Shown in pieces: positions 9,668 through 19,006 of a stretch of DNA of 64,000 nt. Where the stretch lies: NCBI RefSeq assembly GCF_900111905.1, contig NZ_FOKM01000004.1:310001-374000 (forward strand), in the 5' to 3' direction. Position 1 is the stretch's first letter, and every line of letters begins with the position of its first letter. Source of the stretch: Rhizobium sp. NFR07. Its GTDB lineage: Bacteria; Pseudomonadota; Alphaproteobacteria; Rhizobiales; Rhizobiaceae. A program made the translations under genes and the position numbers. Below the pieces are notes generated by a model. The model was given only the letters and a program-made list of their open reading frames with translations, was not told where the DNA came from and searched no databases.

Positions 9668-11761
9668 ATGACCGATATCAACGGCGCCGTTCCGGCGATC
9701 GCGCAGGCTTTGCAGAAGCGTGGATACGAGACGCTGACCCCCGTGCAGCAGGCGATGCTGGACCCTGCGCTCGCGACGTCCGACGCGCTGGTCTCCGCCC
9801 AGACCGGCTCCGGCAAGACCGTCGCCTTCGGCATCGCCATGGCGCCGACGCTTCTGGAAGATGCAGACCGCTTTCGCCGCGCCGGGGCACCTCTGGCGCT
9901 CGTCATCGCGCCGACCCGCGAGCTTGCCATGCAGGTCAAGCGTGAGCTCGACTGGCTCTATGCCGAAGCCGGTGCCGAGATCACCTCCTGCGTCGGTGGC
10001 ATGGATATCCGCTCCGAGCGCCGTGCGCTGGAACGCGGCGCGCATATCGTCGTCGGCACGCCGGGCCGCATCTGCGACCATATCCGCCGCAACGCGCTCG
10101 ACATGTCTGAGGTCCGCGTCGCCGTGCTCGACGAGGCCGACGAGATGCTCGACCTCGGTTTCCGCGAGGACCTGGAATTCATCCTGGAATCCGCGCCTGA
10201 CGACCGCCGCACGCTGATGTTCTCGGCGACCGTGCCTGCAGCGATCGCCAAGCTGGCAAAGAGCTACCAGCGCGATGCGGTGCGCATCTCCACCCAGGCC
10301 GAGCAGAAGCAGCATATCGATATCGATTATCGTGCCCTGCTGGTCACCCCGCATGACCGTGAAAACGCCATCGTCAACGTGCTGCGTTATTACGAGGCGC
10401 CGAATGCGATCGTGTTCTGCTCGACGCGTGCTGCCGTCAATCATCTGCATGCGCGGCTTTCCAACCGCAACTTCTCCGTCGTGGCGCTGTCGGGCGAACT
10501 CACCCAGAACGAGCGGACGCACGCGCTGCAGGCGATGCGCGACGGTCGCGCCCGCGTCTGCATCGCGACCGACGTTGCCGCCCGCGGCATCGACCTGCCG
10601 GGCCTCGAGCTCGTCATCCATGCCGACCTGCCGACCAATTCGGAGACCCTTCTGCACCGTTCGGGTCGTACGGGCCGCGCCGGCCGCAAGGGCGTCAGCG
10701 CCCTCATCGTTCCGGTCAGCCAGCGCCGCAAGGCCGAGCGTCTGCTGTTCGGCGCCAAGATCGAGCCGACCTGGGCGAACCCGCCTTCGGCCGACGAGGT
10801 GACGGCGCGTGACGAGGAACGGCTGTTTGCCGATCCGATCTTCACGGATGTGGCGAAGGACGAGGACGAACAGGCGCTGGTCGCCAAGCTTGTCGAGCGT
10901 TTCGATGCCGAAAAGCTCGCGACCGCCTTCGTGTCGCTCTATCGCGGCAAGATTTCCGCGCCGGAAGAAGTCAACGTGGTTTCGCTCGAGGCCCGCAAGC
11001 CTCGCGAGGGCGGCAATGACGCCGCTTCCCGTCCGCTGACGCCGCGTGGCGATTTCGGTCCGGCCGTCTGGTTCTCGCTGTCGGTCGGCCGCAAGCAGCG
11101 CGCCGAACCGCGCTGGCTGATCCCGACCATCTGCAAGAGCGGCGATCTCAGCAAGAACGAGATCGGCGCGATCAAGATGCAGGCCGACGAGACCTTCGTC
11201 GAGATTGCCGAAGCCCATGCCGACAAGTTCATGGCGAAGCTTGGCAAGGACCGGATGATGGACCGCGGCATTCGCGTGACGCGTCTGGATGCCGCCCCGG
11301 ACTTTTCCAAGTTCTCCCGTGGCACCGATGACGAAGGGTTCACCAAGCGCGAAGGCCCGCGCATGGACAAGCCGTGGAAGGACAAGCCTTTCAGGGACGG
11401 CCCGAAGAAGGACGGTTTCCGCAAGGACAAGCCCTTCGCCAAGGACGGCCCGCGTGGCGACAAGGCATTTGGCGACAAGGCTTTCGGTGACAGGCCGGCG
11501 GGTGACGGCCCGCGCAAGGACTGGAAGCCGAAGGGCGAGAAGGCCAGCGCCGAGCGCCGCATGGACGATGACGTCTGGGGCGAAAAGCCGAAGAGCGGTT
11601 TCGCCAAGAAGGGCGGAGACAAGCCTTATGGTGACAAGCCTGCTGGCGACCGGCCGTTCAAGAAGAAGGCTTTTGGCGACAAGCCGTTTGCCAAGGCTGA
11701 CGGCGACAAGCCCTTCAAGAAGAAGCCTGCCGGCAAGGGCGGTTTCGACAAGCGGAAGTAA
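9668..11761 (+). CDS. DEAD-box RNA helicase with DbpA-like domain and repetitive basic tail
   Basis: This ATP-dependent RNA helicase has 697 residues. It carries the Q motif (TPVQQAML), Walker A AQTGSGKT near residue 44, DEAD near 155, SAT near 187, and the second RecA domain with ARGIDLPG and HRSGRTGRAG. Around residues 455-530 there is a DbpA-type RNA-binding fold (VWFSLSVGRK ... GAIKMQADETFVEI). In E. coli DbpA this domain binds 23S rRNA, so a role in large-subunit assembly is likely by homology. The last 130 residues are a low-complexity array of DKPF, GDKAFGD and KKKPF units rich in Lys, Gly and Asp, probably a nonspecific RNA-binding tail. The gene is monocistronic and ends at a terminator. 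Confidence 0.92.
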   Translation: MTDINGAVPAIAQALQKRGYETLTPVQQAMLDPALATSDALVSAQTGSGKTVAFGIAMAPTLLEDADRFRRAGAPLALVIAPTRELAMQVKRELDWLYAEAGAEITSCVGGMDIRSERRALERGAHIVVGTPGRICDHIRRNALDMSEVRVAVLDEADEMLDLGFREDLEFILESAPDDRRTLMFSATVPAAIAKLAKSYQRDAVRISTQAEQKQHIDIDYRALLVTPHDRENAIVNVLRYYEAPNAIVFCSTRAAVNHLHARLSNRNFSVVALSGELTQNERTHALQAMRDGRARVCIATDVAARGIDLPGLELVIHADLPTNSETLLHRSGRTGRAGRKGVSALIVPVSQRRKAERLLFGAKIEPTWANPPSADEVTARDEERLFADPIFTDVAKDEDEQALVAKLVERFDAEKLATAFVSLYRGKISAPEEVNVVSLEARKPREGGNDAASRPLTPRGDFGPAVWFSLSVGRKQRAEPRWLIPTICKSGDLSKNEIGAIKMQADETFVEIAEAHADKFMAKLGKDRMMDRGIRVTRLDAAPDFSKFSRGTDDEGFTKREGPRMDKPWKDKPFRDGPKKDGFRKDKPFAKDGPRGDKAFGDKAFGDRPAGDGPRKDWKPKGEKASAERRMDDDVWGEKPKSGFAKKGGDKPYGDKPAGDRPFKKKAFGDKPFAKADGDKPFKKKPAGKGGFDKRK

Positions 11762-11766
11762 GGATC

Positions 11767-11798
11767 AGAGCATCGCCCCGGCGGTGCTCTTTCTTTTT
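11767..11798 (+). terminator. Rho-independent terminator of the helicase gene
   Basis: A 10-bp stem GAGCATCGCC/GGCGGTGCTC with a 2-base loop is followed by TTTCTTTTTG, immediately after the helicase stop codon. Confidence 0.85.
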
Positions 11799-11800
11799 GT

Positions 11801-12907
11801 TCAGGTGGTGAGGTCGAAAGCTTCCGTCGCCAGAACTTCGCCGTTGACGACCAGGTCGACCGGATGCCTGCCCGCATAGTGTATGCGGGTGGTGAAGTCG
11901 CGGATGGCGCGGCTGATCGCAAGCTCGACCGTGGCGCCGGGTGCAAGCGTCAGCTCCTTCCATTTGAAGACCTTTTTCGATGTGCCGCCGGTCTTCTTCA
12001 CATAGTGGACGGCATAGTCGATCAGCAGCTTCTGTTCCTTCGACGCGGTCGAAGCGAGTTTCGCGGTGATCTTCACGGCACCGCCGAGCTTCAGCGCCGA
12101 GGGCGTGACCGAGAAGGCCTCGACCTCGACGTCAGCCTTGTGGCCGGCGCCGAAGACATGCAGCGCGCGGGTGTCGCCCTTCTTGATCAGGGTGCGCAGC
12201 GCCTGTTTCATGATCCAGCCGGTGCGGGCATCCGTCTGGTCCCAGGTCTCCAGCTTTTCCAGCACCCATTCCGGATGGTCCTTGGTGATGTCGTTCAGAT
12301 GGTTGGCGACGGATTTGCGGACATAGAGGCTGGGGTCGCTCTTCAGGTTTTCGAGGATCGGCGAGACTGGAGAAGGATCGACGATCAGCGGCTTCAGCTG
12401 GAACGACCACGGCAGGCGGGGACGGCAGCCTTCGCTCGCAAGCCGGCGGACGTGTTCGTTCTCATCGGTCGACCAGCCTTTCATGACCTCAACCGTTCGG
12501 GCCAGGTCCTTCTGGAGAAAGTGCCGGATGGCGAATTCCGACGAACCGAAGCGGGTGAAGAAGGCCAGTGCCTCCATCGACAGGTCGAAATGATCCTGGC
12601 CGTAGAGCGCCACATATTCCGGAAGGGTGATCGAGGCGAAGCCATGGTTTATGCGCGGGGCGAGCGTTCGGAGAATCTCGATGTTCTTCTCGAAACCGCC
12701 GGGCAACACGGCATGAAAACTGACCGCGATCTGGCGTAGCCGCTGCATGATGCTGAGACCGTCGAGGCCATCGGCAGCCAGGGCGAGAAAACGTTCGCCG
12801 TCGAAGGTCGGGCAGATCGCCGTGGTCTCCCGGGCGAAATGGTTCAGCCTGTCCTGGTTGAAGATCTCCTTCAGGAGAGGCGCAGCTTCTGTCGTGGCGT
12901 CGGTCAT
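11801..12907 (-). CDS. DNA alkylation repair protein, AlkD-like HEAT-repeat protein
   Basis: This 368-residue protein resembles the AlkC/AlkD group of HEAT-repeat DNA glycosylases that excise alkylated bases without base flipping. Visible are helical repeats such as SLYVRKSVANHLNDITKDHPEWVL (shown in part: VRKSVANHLND), a typical HEAT signature of the group, and a C-terminal beta-rich extension (about residues 255-368) that looks like an immunoglobulin-like module, also seen in longer AlkC-type proteins. The ATG at 12907 is chosen because AGGA lies about 5 bases upstream; a frame 15 codons longer has no such site. It converges with the helicase gene and is not in an operon. Enzymatic activity is inferred from family only. 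Confidence 0.8.
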   Translation of the reverse strand: MTDATTEAAPLLKEIFNQDRLNHFARETTAICPTFDGERFLALAADGLDGLSIMQRLRQIAVSFHAVLPGGFEKNIEILRTLAPRINHGFASITLPEYVALYGQDHFDLSMEALAFFTRFGSSEFAIRHFLQKDLARTVEVMKGWSTDENEHVRRLASEGCRPRLPWSFQLKPLIVDPSPVSPILENLKSDPSLYVRKSVANHLNDITKDHPEWVLEKLETWDQTDARTGWIMKQALRTLIKKGDTRALHVFGAGHKADVEVEAFSVTPSALKLGGAVKITAKLASTASKEQKLLIDYAVHYVKKTGGTSKKVFKWKELTLAPGATVELAISRAIRDFTTRIHYAGRHPVDLVVNGEVLATEAFDLTT

Positions 12908-12960
12908 TATCCTGTCCTGCGGTATCCGTTGAGGATGATCGGATCCGGCCATCTCTCACC

Positions 12961-12989
12961 GTCATCCTCGGGACAAGCCCGAGGATGAC
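12961..12989. repeat. Short intergenic palindrome
   Basis: A perfect hairpin, GTCATCCTCGGG and CCCGAGGATGAC around ACAAG. This type of short dispersed palindrome is frequent between rhizobial genes. It lies upstream of the AlkD-like gene and may have no function. Confidence 0.6.
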
Positions 12990-13069
12990 GTCGGGTATCA
13001 GAGGATCGTTTAGTCCCCTGTTGTGTTCTTCTTTTGTTTTCGTAGGCGACTCCGGCGGCTCGGGCAAGG

Positions 13070-13108
13070 CAAAAGAAAACCGGACGGAGCGTTGGCTCCG
13101 GCCGGTTC
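13070..13108 (-). terminator. Terminator downstream of the succinate-semialdehyde dehydrogenase gene
   Basis: On the minus strand an imperfect GC-rich stem (CCGGCCGGAGC with GCTCCGTCCGG) is followed by TTTTCTTTT, about 25 bases after the stop codon. Confidence 0.75.
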
Positions 13109-13132
13109 GAGTAGTCAGTACCGATGAAAGGC

Positions 13133-14569
13133 TTAGTTCATCTGCGAAACGAAGCGGGTTTCCAGATAGGCTTCGACGGCTTCCGAACCACCTTCCGTGC
13201 CGTAACCGGAATCCTTGATGCCGCCGAAGGGGACTTCCGGGAGAGCAAGGCCGTTGTGGTTGATGGTCAGCATGCCGGCTTCGACCGAGCGGCCGAGCGC
13301 GTGGGCGGTCTTGGTGGAGCCGGTGAAGGCGTAGGAGGCGAGGCCGAAGGGAAGGCGGTTGGCTTCCTCGATCGCGTCCTCGAACTTGGAGAAGCGGTTG
13401 ACGATGGCGACCGGGCCGAAGGGCTCGTCGTTCATCATCTTGGCGGTGGTCGGGACTTCGGCGAGCACGGTGGGCTCGAAGAAGTGGCCCTTGTTGCCGA
13501 TGCGCTTGCCGCCGGTCTTGAGGGTCGCGCCGGCGGATACGGCGTCATGGATCATGTCTTCCATGACCGGGATGCGGCGCTCGTTGGCGAGCGGGCCCAT
13601 GCCGACGCCGTCTTCCAGGCCGTTGCCGACCTTGATTGCTTCGGCAGCCTTGACGAAGCCTTCCATGAACTTGTCGGCGATGCCGTCCTGCACGAGGAAG
13701 CGGGTCGGCGCGACGCAGACCTGGCCGGCGTTGCGGAACTTCGACATGGCGGTGATTTCGATCGCCTTGTCGAGATCGGCATCGTCGAAGATCATCACCG
13801 GCGCATGGCCGCCGAGTTCCATTGTGGCGCGCTTCATGTGCTTGCCGGCGAGTGCTGCGAGATGCTTGCCGACCGGGGTGGAGCCGGTGAAGGAGATCTT
13901 GCGGATGACCGGGTGGGCGATCAGGTATTCGGAAATCTCGGCCGGGACGCCGTAGACGAGGCCGATGACGCCGGCCGGAATGCCGGCATCGGCGAAGGCG
14001 CGGATGAGTTCGGCAGGCGATGCCGGGGTCTCTTCCGGAGCCTTGACGATGATCGAGCAGCCGGTGGAAACGGCAGCCGAGAGCTTGCGGACGATCTGGT
14101 TGATCGGGAAGTTCCATGGGGTGAAGGCCGCAACCGGGCCGACCGGGAACTTGATGGCCATCTGCTGCACGCCGCCGAAGCGGGCCGGGATGATCTGGCC
14201 GTAGGTGCGGCGGGCTTCTTCGGCGAACCAGTCGATCGTGTCGGCTGCGCCCATGATCTCCATCTTCGACTGGGCAAGCGGCTTGCCCTGTTCGCGGGTC
14301 ATCATGTAGGCGATGTCGTCGGCGCGGGTGCGCATGATCTCGGCGGCCTTGCGCATCAGCTTGGAGCGCTCGAAGGCGGACGTGTCGCGCCAGACCTTGA
14401 AGCCCTTTTCGGCTGCTTCCAGCGCCAGATCGAGGTCGGCCTTGCGGGCATGGGCGATCTTGCCGATCACTTCCTCGGTCGCCGGGTCGGAAACGGGCAG
14501 GGTCTCGCCGCCGATGGCATCGCGCCATTCGCCGTTGATGAAGAGCTTTACGTCGGGATAGGTCTGCAT
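13133..14569 (-). CDS. gabD: NAD(P)-dependent succinate-semialdehyde dehydrogenase
   Basis: This aldehyde dehydrogenase has 478 residues from the ATG at 14569, or 481 from an in-frame GTG at 14578. It oxidises succinate semialdehyde to succinate, the last step of GABA and related amine catabolism. Family marks are PWNFPINQ, the active-site Glu in MELGGHAPV, the catalytic Cys in [10 protein letters not shown], and the C-terminal [11 protein letters not shown]. Overall similarity is to GabD-type enzymes, but related semialdehyde substrates cannot be excluded. An XRE-cupin regulator of the PuuR type lies upstream in the same direction, which fits control by a polyamine- or GABA-related ligand. 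Confidence 0.88.
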   Translation of the reverse strand: MQTYPDVKLFINGEWRDAIGGETLPVSDPATEEVIGKIAHARKADLDLALEAAEKGFKVWRDTSAFERSKLMRKAAEIMRTRADDIAYMMTREQGKPLAQSKMEIMGAADTIDWFAEEARRTYGQIIPARFGGVQQMAIKFPVGPVAAFTPWNFPINQIVRKLSAAVSTGCSIIVKAPEETPASPAELIRAFADAGIPAGVIGLVYGVPAEISEYLIAHPVIRKISFTGSTPVGKHLAALAGKHMKRATMELGGHAPVMIFDDADLDKAIEITAMSKFRNAGQVCVAPTRFLVQDGIADKFMEGFVKAAEAIKVGNGLEDGVGMGPLANERRIPVMEDMIHDAVSAGATLKTGGKRIGNKGHFFEPTVLAEVPTTAKMMNDEPFGPVAIVNRFSKFEDAIEEANRLPFGLASYAFTGSTKTAHALGRSVEAGMLTINHNGLALPEVPFGGIKDSGYGTEGGSEAVEAYLETRFVSQMN

Positions 14570-14741
14570 GGTGTCCACTTTCGTTCAAGAAGTGCCAGAT
14601 GCGCGGCAGGACGCCGCTGGCAGAGGGGTGGAGGGTTCCGGTTGCTGAGTTAAGACAAAGAGGCTGCACAATCAACGGTGCAGCCTTCAAAAAAAGTCAT
14701 ACTAATCGGATGAAAAATGATGCTGAGCCGGCGCGTCCCGA

Positions 14742-15323
14742 TCAGAGGTAAGGCGGCGTGCAGGCGCCGACGATCTCGCAGCGTTCGCGGCCGACATTGC
14801 GGTAGCGATGGGGCAGGCGGCTGTTGAACAGGAAGGCGTCGCCGCGCTTCAGGATGCGGGTCTGGGTTCCGACCGTCAGTTCAAGCTCGCCGGCGATAAC
14901 GACGCCGCCTTCCTCCGCCTCGTGGGCGAGCATGGTCTCGCCGGTATCGGCGCCGGGCTCGTAGAAGCTGTGGAAGATCTGGAGGCTGCGGGCTTTCGCG
15001 TCGCCGACCTGAAGCAGGGTCAGTTGGCCCGTGGACAGCGGCGTCAGTTCGTCGGCGCGGTAGAAGATCTGGTCGACCGGCGGCAGCGTCAGGGCGAAGA
15101 AATCGGTCAGCGGATAGTCGATCGCTTCGAGGATCTTTTTCAGTGAGGCGACCGAGGGGCTGACCTTGTTCTTCTCGATCAGGGAGACGAGCGAATGGGT
15201 GACGCCTGCCTTTACGGCGAGCGCCCGCTGCGAGAGGTCATGCTGTGTGCGGACTAGGCGAAGCCGGTCGCCGACATTGAACTCGCCCTCGGCTTCATCC
15301 GCGGCGTTATTCGTGGCGTGCAT
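14742..15323 (-). CDS. XRE-family transcriptional regulator with cupin domain, PuuR-like
   Basis: This 193-residue regulator has an N-terminal helix-turn-helix (about residues 19-73, LSQRALAVKAGVTHSLVSLIEK) written here as LSQRALAVKAG and VTHSLVSLIEK, and a C-terminal cupin_2 sensor domain (about 115-190, GGVVIAGELELTVG, FLFNSRLPHRYRNVG). This is the design of PuuR, which represses putrescine/GABA catabolism in E. coli. It lies about 160 bases upstream of the dehydrogenase gene and reads toward it, so local control is likely. The ligand is not evident. Confidence 0.88.
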   Translation of the reverse strand: MHATNNAADEAEGEFNVGDRLRLVRTQHDLSQRALAVKAGVTHSLVSLIEKNKVSPSVASLKKILEAIDYPLTDFFALTLPPVDQIFYRADELTPLSTGQLTLLQVGDAKARSLQIFHSFYEPGADTGETMLAHEAEEGGVVIAGELELTVGTQTRILKRGDAFLFNSRLPHRYRNVGRERCEIVGACTPPYL

Positions 15324-15502
15324 TTCTACGGAACGTCTTTCTTCATGCGTATCTGCCGCCGAACATCAGCGACGGCTCACTGATACACCCAGGATTCGGA
15401 TTTTACCAATGACGAAAAAGGGTGTGGCGCGTGAGAGGAGGCGCAAATTGATGACGGATGAAATGAAGCCTGATCCAAATGGCTGCCGCCGGGTGTCGAA
15501 GG

Positions 15503-16384
15503 TCACCTGCCGGCCAGATGGTCGAACAGGCTCTGCTTGAGCGGTGCCAGTTCGGTGCCGGAGATGGCGCAGACGGAGAGATGCCGGGTTGCCCATGGGT
15601 CCGTCAGGCGCGTGATGGAAAGGCGGGAGGCACGCCTGTGGCGCCGTGCGATGGTCTCCGGCACGATGGCGATGCCGACACCTTCTCCGGCCGCGGTGCA
15701 GATCGCGTCGAAGCTGCGCAGCTTGATCCGGTATCGGAGCTTTGCGCCTATCCGTTCCGCTTGAGCGTCGATGTGATCCTGCAGCGCTCCGCCCGCCAGG
15801 CCGACGAAATGCTGGTCGGTCAGGCCGGACAGGCGGATTTCTTTTTCGACAGAAAGCCAATGCGTTGCATCGGATACGACGACGAGGCGGCTTAGTGCAA
15901 AAGGTTCGAGGATCAGCCCCTCATGGGCGAGGGCATCGGACAGGACGCCGATATCGGCAAAGCCTGCTGCCACACTGCGGGCGATCTCGTGGCTCTGCCG
16001 TTCGCGAAGCTCTATATCGACCTGCGGATGCGCGGCCATCCACGGCGAGAGCCGGACCGGCAGCATTTCGACGACGGCTGCCGTATTGGCGAGGACGCGG
16101 ATCGTGGTGCGCAGTCCCTTGGCGTGCTCACCCAGTTCGCCGTGCATGAGTGCGACCTGGTCCAGGACTTTGCGGGCGTGGTGGGAGAGTGTCTCGCCGG
16201 CCTCGGTCATGGTGACGCCGCGGCGGCCGCGCTTGAGCAGGCGCACCTCTCCGGTCGCTTCCATCTCACGCAGCCGATCACTGGCGGCGGCCAGCGACAG
16301 CCCGACATCGGCTGCCCCGCGGGTGATGCTGCCGGCATCTGCAACGGCCAGGAACAGGCGAAGATCGGTCAGGTCGAAGCGCAT
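15503..16384 (-). CDS. LysR-family transcriptional regulator
   Basis: This 293-residue LysR regulator has the N-terminal winged helix-turn-helix (DLRLFLAVADAGSITRGA, positions 7-24) followed by the periplasmic-binding-like effector domain from about residue 90. It is divergent from the TauE/SafE permease gene at 16483, with under 100 bases between them, the classic layout for a LysR protein that controls its divergent neighbour. The effector is unknown; an anion carried by the permease is a reasonable guess. Confidence 0.88.
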   Translation of the reverse strand: MRFDLTDLRLFLAVADAGSITRGAADVGLSLAAASDRLREMEATGEVRLLKRGRRGVTMTEAGETLSHHARKVLDQVALMHGELGEHAKGLRTTIRVLANTAAVVEMLPVRLSPWMAAHPQVDIELRERQSHEIARSVAAGFADIGVLSDALAHEGLILEPFALSRLVVVSDATHWLSVEKEIRLSGLTDQHFVGLAGGALQDHIDAQAERIGAKLRYRIKLRSFDAICTAAGEGVGIAIVPETIARRHRRASRLSITRLTDPWATRHLSVCAISGTELAPLKQSLFDHLAGR

Positions 16385-16482
16385 GGAGGATATTCTAAAG
16401 CGGTAACAGCCTTCGGTCCAGCCGAAGGCTGGCTACGCCAAAGCCGCATTGTGAACATGGCTGGTGGGCGTATTCAGAGACC

Positions 16483-17232
16483 ATGTACGAGTTTTCGCTC
16501 TCCCTGCTGCTCGCGGTGGTATTCACATTTTTCGTCGCCGGCACGGTCAAGGGCGTGACCGGCATGGGGCTGCCGACCGTGGCCATGGGCGTGCTCGGCG
16601 CGTTCCTTTCGCCGCTCGCGGCCGCGACCATGCTGATCGTCCCGTCATTCGTGACCAATGTCTGGCAGCTTTTGGCGGGGCCGAGCTTTGCCGGCATGAT
16701 CCGTCGACTGGGGCCGATGATGGTGGCGATCGTGATCGGCACGGTGGCCGGCGCGTCGATGCTGACGGGCGGCGATACGCGCCTGACTACCGCTGCGCTC
16801 GGGATCGCATTGGTGTCCTATGCCGTCTACACGCTGGTCGCCAGGCCCTATCGCGTCAATCCCGCCTATGAGGGCTGGCTCTCTCCGCTGATCGGCCTGA
16901 TAACCGGGCTCGTCACCGGGGCGACCGGCGTCTTCGTCATTCCGGCCGTGCCCTATATCCAGGCGCTGGGTTTCGAGAAGGACGATCTGGTTCAGGCGCT
17001 CGGGCTTTCCTTCACGGTATCGACCATCGCGCTCGCCATCGGCCTCGCTTCCCGCGGCGCGTATCAGCCCGACGGCATGGCAGTCTCGGCTCTTGCCGTC
17101 ATTCCGGCGCTGATCGGCATGTGGGCCGGCCAGAAGGTCAGACAGGCCGTCAGCCCCGCCACGTTCAAGCGCTGGTTTCTCATCGCGCTCGCGGTGCTCG
17201 GTGCGGAGATGATGCTGCGCGGCTTCTGGTAA
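16483..17232 (+). CDS. TauE/SafE family anion permease
   Basis: This 249-residue integral membrane protein has about eight hydrophobic segments and the two family repeats: GTVKGVTGMGLPTVAMG near the start and GLVTGATGVFVIP in the middle. Members move sulfite, sulfoacetate or other organic anions across the inner membrane, often outward. It is divergent from the LysR gene, which probably regulates it. Substrate cannot be assigned from sequence. Confidence 0.88.
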   Translation: MYEFSLSLLLAVVFTFFVAGTVKGVTGMGLPTVAMGVLGAFLSPLAAATMLIVPSFVTNVWQLLAGPSFAGMIRRLGPMMVAIVIGTVAGASMLTGGDTRLTTAALGIALVSYAVYTLVARPYRVNPAYEGWLSPLIGLITGLVTGATGVFVIPAVPYIQALGFEKDDLVQALGLSFTVSTIALAIGLASRGAYQPDGMAVSALAVIPALIGMWAGQKVRQAVSPATFKRWFLIALAVLGAEMMLRGFW

Positions 17233-17263
17233 CGGCGCGCCAGAGGATCGGATCACTTGGGAA

Positions 17264-17524
17264 CTAAAAGCCGCAGGCGAGGCATTGGAAACCACCCCGA
17301 TAGGAATATTCGGCTTTCCAGTAATGGCGATCGTTCAGTTCCGAATAGATCGTTTCCGGTGATGTCGTATAGGCTTCGGCGAAAGGGCGCGAGAGAATGA
17401 CGAACAGTTTGCAAGTCGGAGGCCAATCGCCGACCGAAGCGATCCTGTTTCCTCGCCGCAATTCGGCGAGCAGAATGGCGTGGAGTTCGGGTGCCATCTG
17501 CGGAAGGTTGATAGTTTCGCTCAT
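17264..17524 (-). CDS. Small hypothetical protein
   Basis: An 86-residue soluble protein that I do not recognise. It begins MSETINLPQMAPELHAIL and ends with an aromatic and cysteine-containing tail (GGFQCLACGF). Codon use is like that of its neighbours, which supports a real gene. A TTG one codon upstream could also start it, and no strong ribosome binding site is visible. It converges with the permease gene. Confidence 0.55.
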   Translation of the reverse strand: MSETINLPQMAPELHAILLAELRRGNRIASVGDWPPTCKLFVILSRPFAEAYTTSPETIYSELNDRHYWKAEYSYRGGFQCLACGF

Positions 17525-17631
17525 CAAGGTCGCTGCTGATTTGTCGATGGGCTCCCTACGGTATTGAATTCAGCTTTGGTGACAATGATCCGAATCCGTC
17601 AAGCGCCGCCATAATCGCTGATACCGTGCAT

Positions 17632-17670
17632 AAAAAAGACCCGGCGCGCTTTCGCGGAGCCGGGCCAGCT
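17632..17670 (-). terminator. Terminator of gcdH
   Basis: On the minus strand a GC-rich stem (GGCCCGGC with GCCGGGTC, enclosing a smaller CGCG/CGCG pairing) is followed by six T residues. It lies about 45 bases beyond the gcdH stop codon. Confidence 0.85.
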
Positions 17671-17715
17671 GGGGAAAACTGGTGTCGGCGGCCTTTGGGC
17701 CGCAGTAAATGTCGA

Positions 17716-18915
17716 TCAGAAGAATGCCTGGATGCCGGTCTGGGCGCGGCCGAGGATCAGGGCGTGGACGTCGTGCGTGCCTTCGTAGGTGTTGACCGTT
17801 TCCAGGTTCTGCGAATGGCGCATGACGTGAAATTCGATCTGGATGCCGTTGCCGCCGTGCATGTCGCGGGCCTGGCGGGCGATATCCAGCGCCTTGCCGC
17901 AATTGTTGCGCTTGACGATGGAGATCATTTCCGGCGCCATCCGGTGCTGGTCCATCAGCTGGCCGACGCGGAGCGAACCCTGCAGGCCGAGCGCGATCTC
18001 CGTCTGCATGTCGGCGAGCTTCTTCTGGTAGAGCTGCATGCCGGCGAGCGGTTTGCCGAACTGCTTGCGGTCCAGGCCATATTGACGGGCGCGGAACCAG
18101 CAGTCTTCGGCAGCACCCATGACGCCCCAGGAAATGCCGTAACGGGCGCGGTTGAGACAGCCGAACGGACCCTTGAGGCCCGAGACATTCGGCAGGAGCG
18201 CATCTTCGGTCACTTCGACGCCGTCCATGACGATCTCGCCGGTGATCGAAGCGCGCAGCGACAGCTTGCCGCCGATCTTGGGTGCCGACAGGCCCTTCAT
18301 GCCCTTTTCCAACACGAAACCGCGGATCTCGTTGTTGTGGGCTTCCGACTTCGCCCAGACGACGAAGACGTCGGCGATCGGCGCGTTGGAAATCCACATC
18401 TTGGAACCGCGCAGGCGATAACCGCCCTCAATCTTTTCGGCGCGGGTCTTCATGCCGCCCGGATCGGAACCGGCATCCGGCTCGGTCAGGCCGAAACAGC
18501 CGATCATCTCGCCCGAGACGAGGCCCGGAAGATACTTTTTCTTCTGTTCGTCGGAGCCGTAGGCGAAGATCGGGTAGATGACGAGCGACGACTGGACGCT
18601 CATCATCGAACGGTAGCCTGAATCGATGCGCTCGATCTCGCGGGCGACGAGGCCATAGGCGACGTAGGAGGCGTTGGCGGCGCCGAATTCTTCCGGCAGC
18701 GTGACGCCGAGAAGGCCGGTCTGGCCCATCAGCCGGAACAGGCCGGCATCGGTCTGCTCGTCCAGATAGGCTTCCTGGACGCGGGGCAGGAGTTCGGCCT
18801 TGGCGAAGGCGGCCGCCGCATCGCGGATCATCCGCTCGTCTTCGGTCAGCTGGTCGTCGAGCAGGAAGGGGTCGTTCCAGGAAAAGGCCAAGGGATCCTC
18901 CGATGTTCCGTTCAC
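17716..18915 (-). CDS. gcdH: Glutaryl-CoA dehydrogenase
   Basis: This FAD-dependent acyl-CoA dehydrogenase (399 residues) oxidises and decarboxylates glutaryl-CoA to crotonyl-CoA in lysine, tryptophan and aromatic degradation. It has the FAD-binding motifs [14 protein letters not shown] and [10 protein letters not shown], and the GCDH-type active-site Glu in [17 protein letters not shown] near residue 378. N-terminal [20 protein letters not shown] is typical of the family (given as [13 protein letters not shown]). The divergent LysR gene next door matches the gcdR position seen in many proteobacteria. Confidence 0.93.
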   Translation of the reverse strand: MNGTSEDPLAFSWNDPFLLDDQLTEDERMIRDAAAAFAKAELLPRVQEAYLDEQTDAGLFRLMGQTGLLGVTLPEEFGAANASYVAYGLVAREIERIDSGYRSMMSVQSSLVIYPIFAYGSDEQKKKYLPGLVSGEMIGCFGLTEPDAGSDPGGMKTRAEKIEGGYRLRGSKMWISNAPIADVFVVWAKSEAHNNEIRGFVLEKGMKGLSAPKIGGKLSLRASITGEIVMDGVEVTEDALLPNVSGLKGPFGCLNRARYGISWGVMGAAEDCWFRARQYGLDRKQFGKPLAGMQLYQKKLADMQTEIALGLQGSLRVGQLMDQHRMAPEMISIVKRNNCGKALDIARQARDMHGGNGIQIEFHVMRHSQNLETVNTYEGTHDVHALILGRAQTGIQAFF

Positions 18916-19006
18916 GGAAATAGCAGTGTGGCTGCCGGATTACCCCGCCGATGCGGCGTGAACAAGGCCCGTTTACTCAAGCTGCCATGACGGATAGTAA
19001 TAGGGC

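Noticed and set aside
8233..11218. Long minus-strand open frames opposite cysA and the helicase gene
   Set aside because: Both lie antisense to genes with full family motifs; products are Arg/His-rich without domains.
11340..11760. Short repeated units that might suggest a CRISPR-like array
   Set aside because: They are in-frame coding repeats of the helicase tail with no constant repeat or unique spacers.
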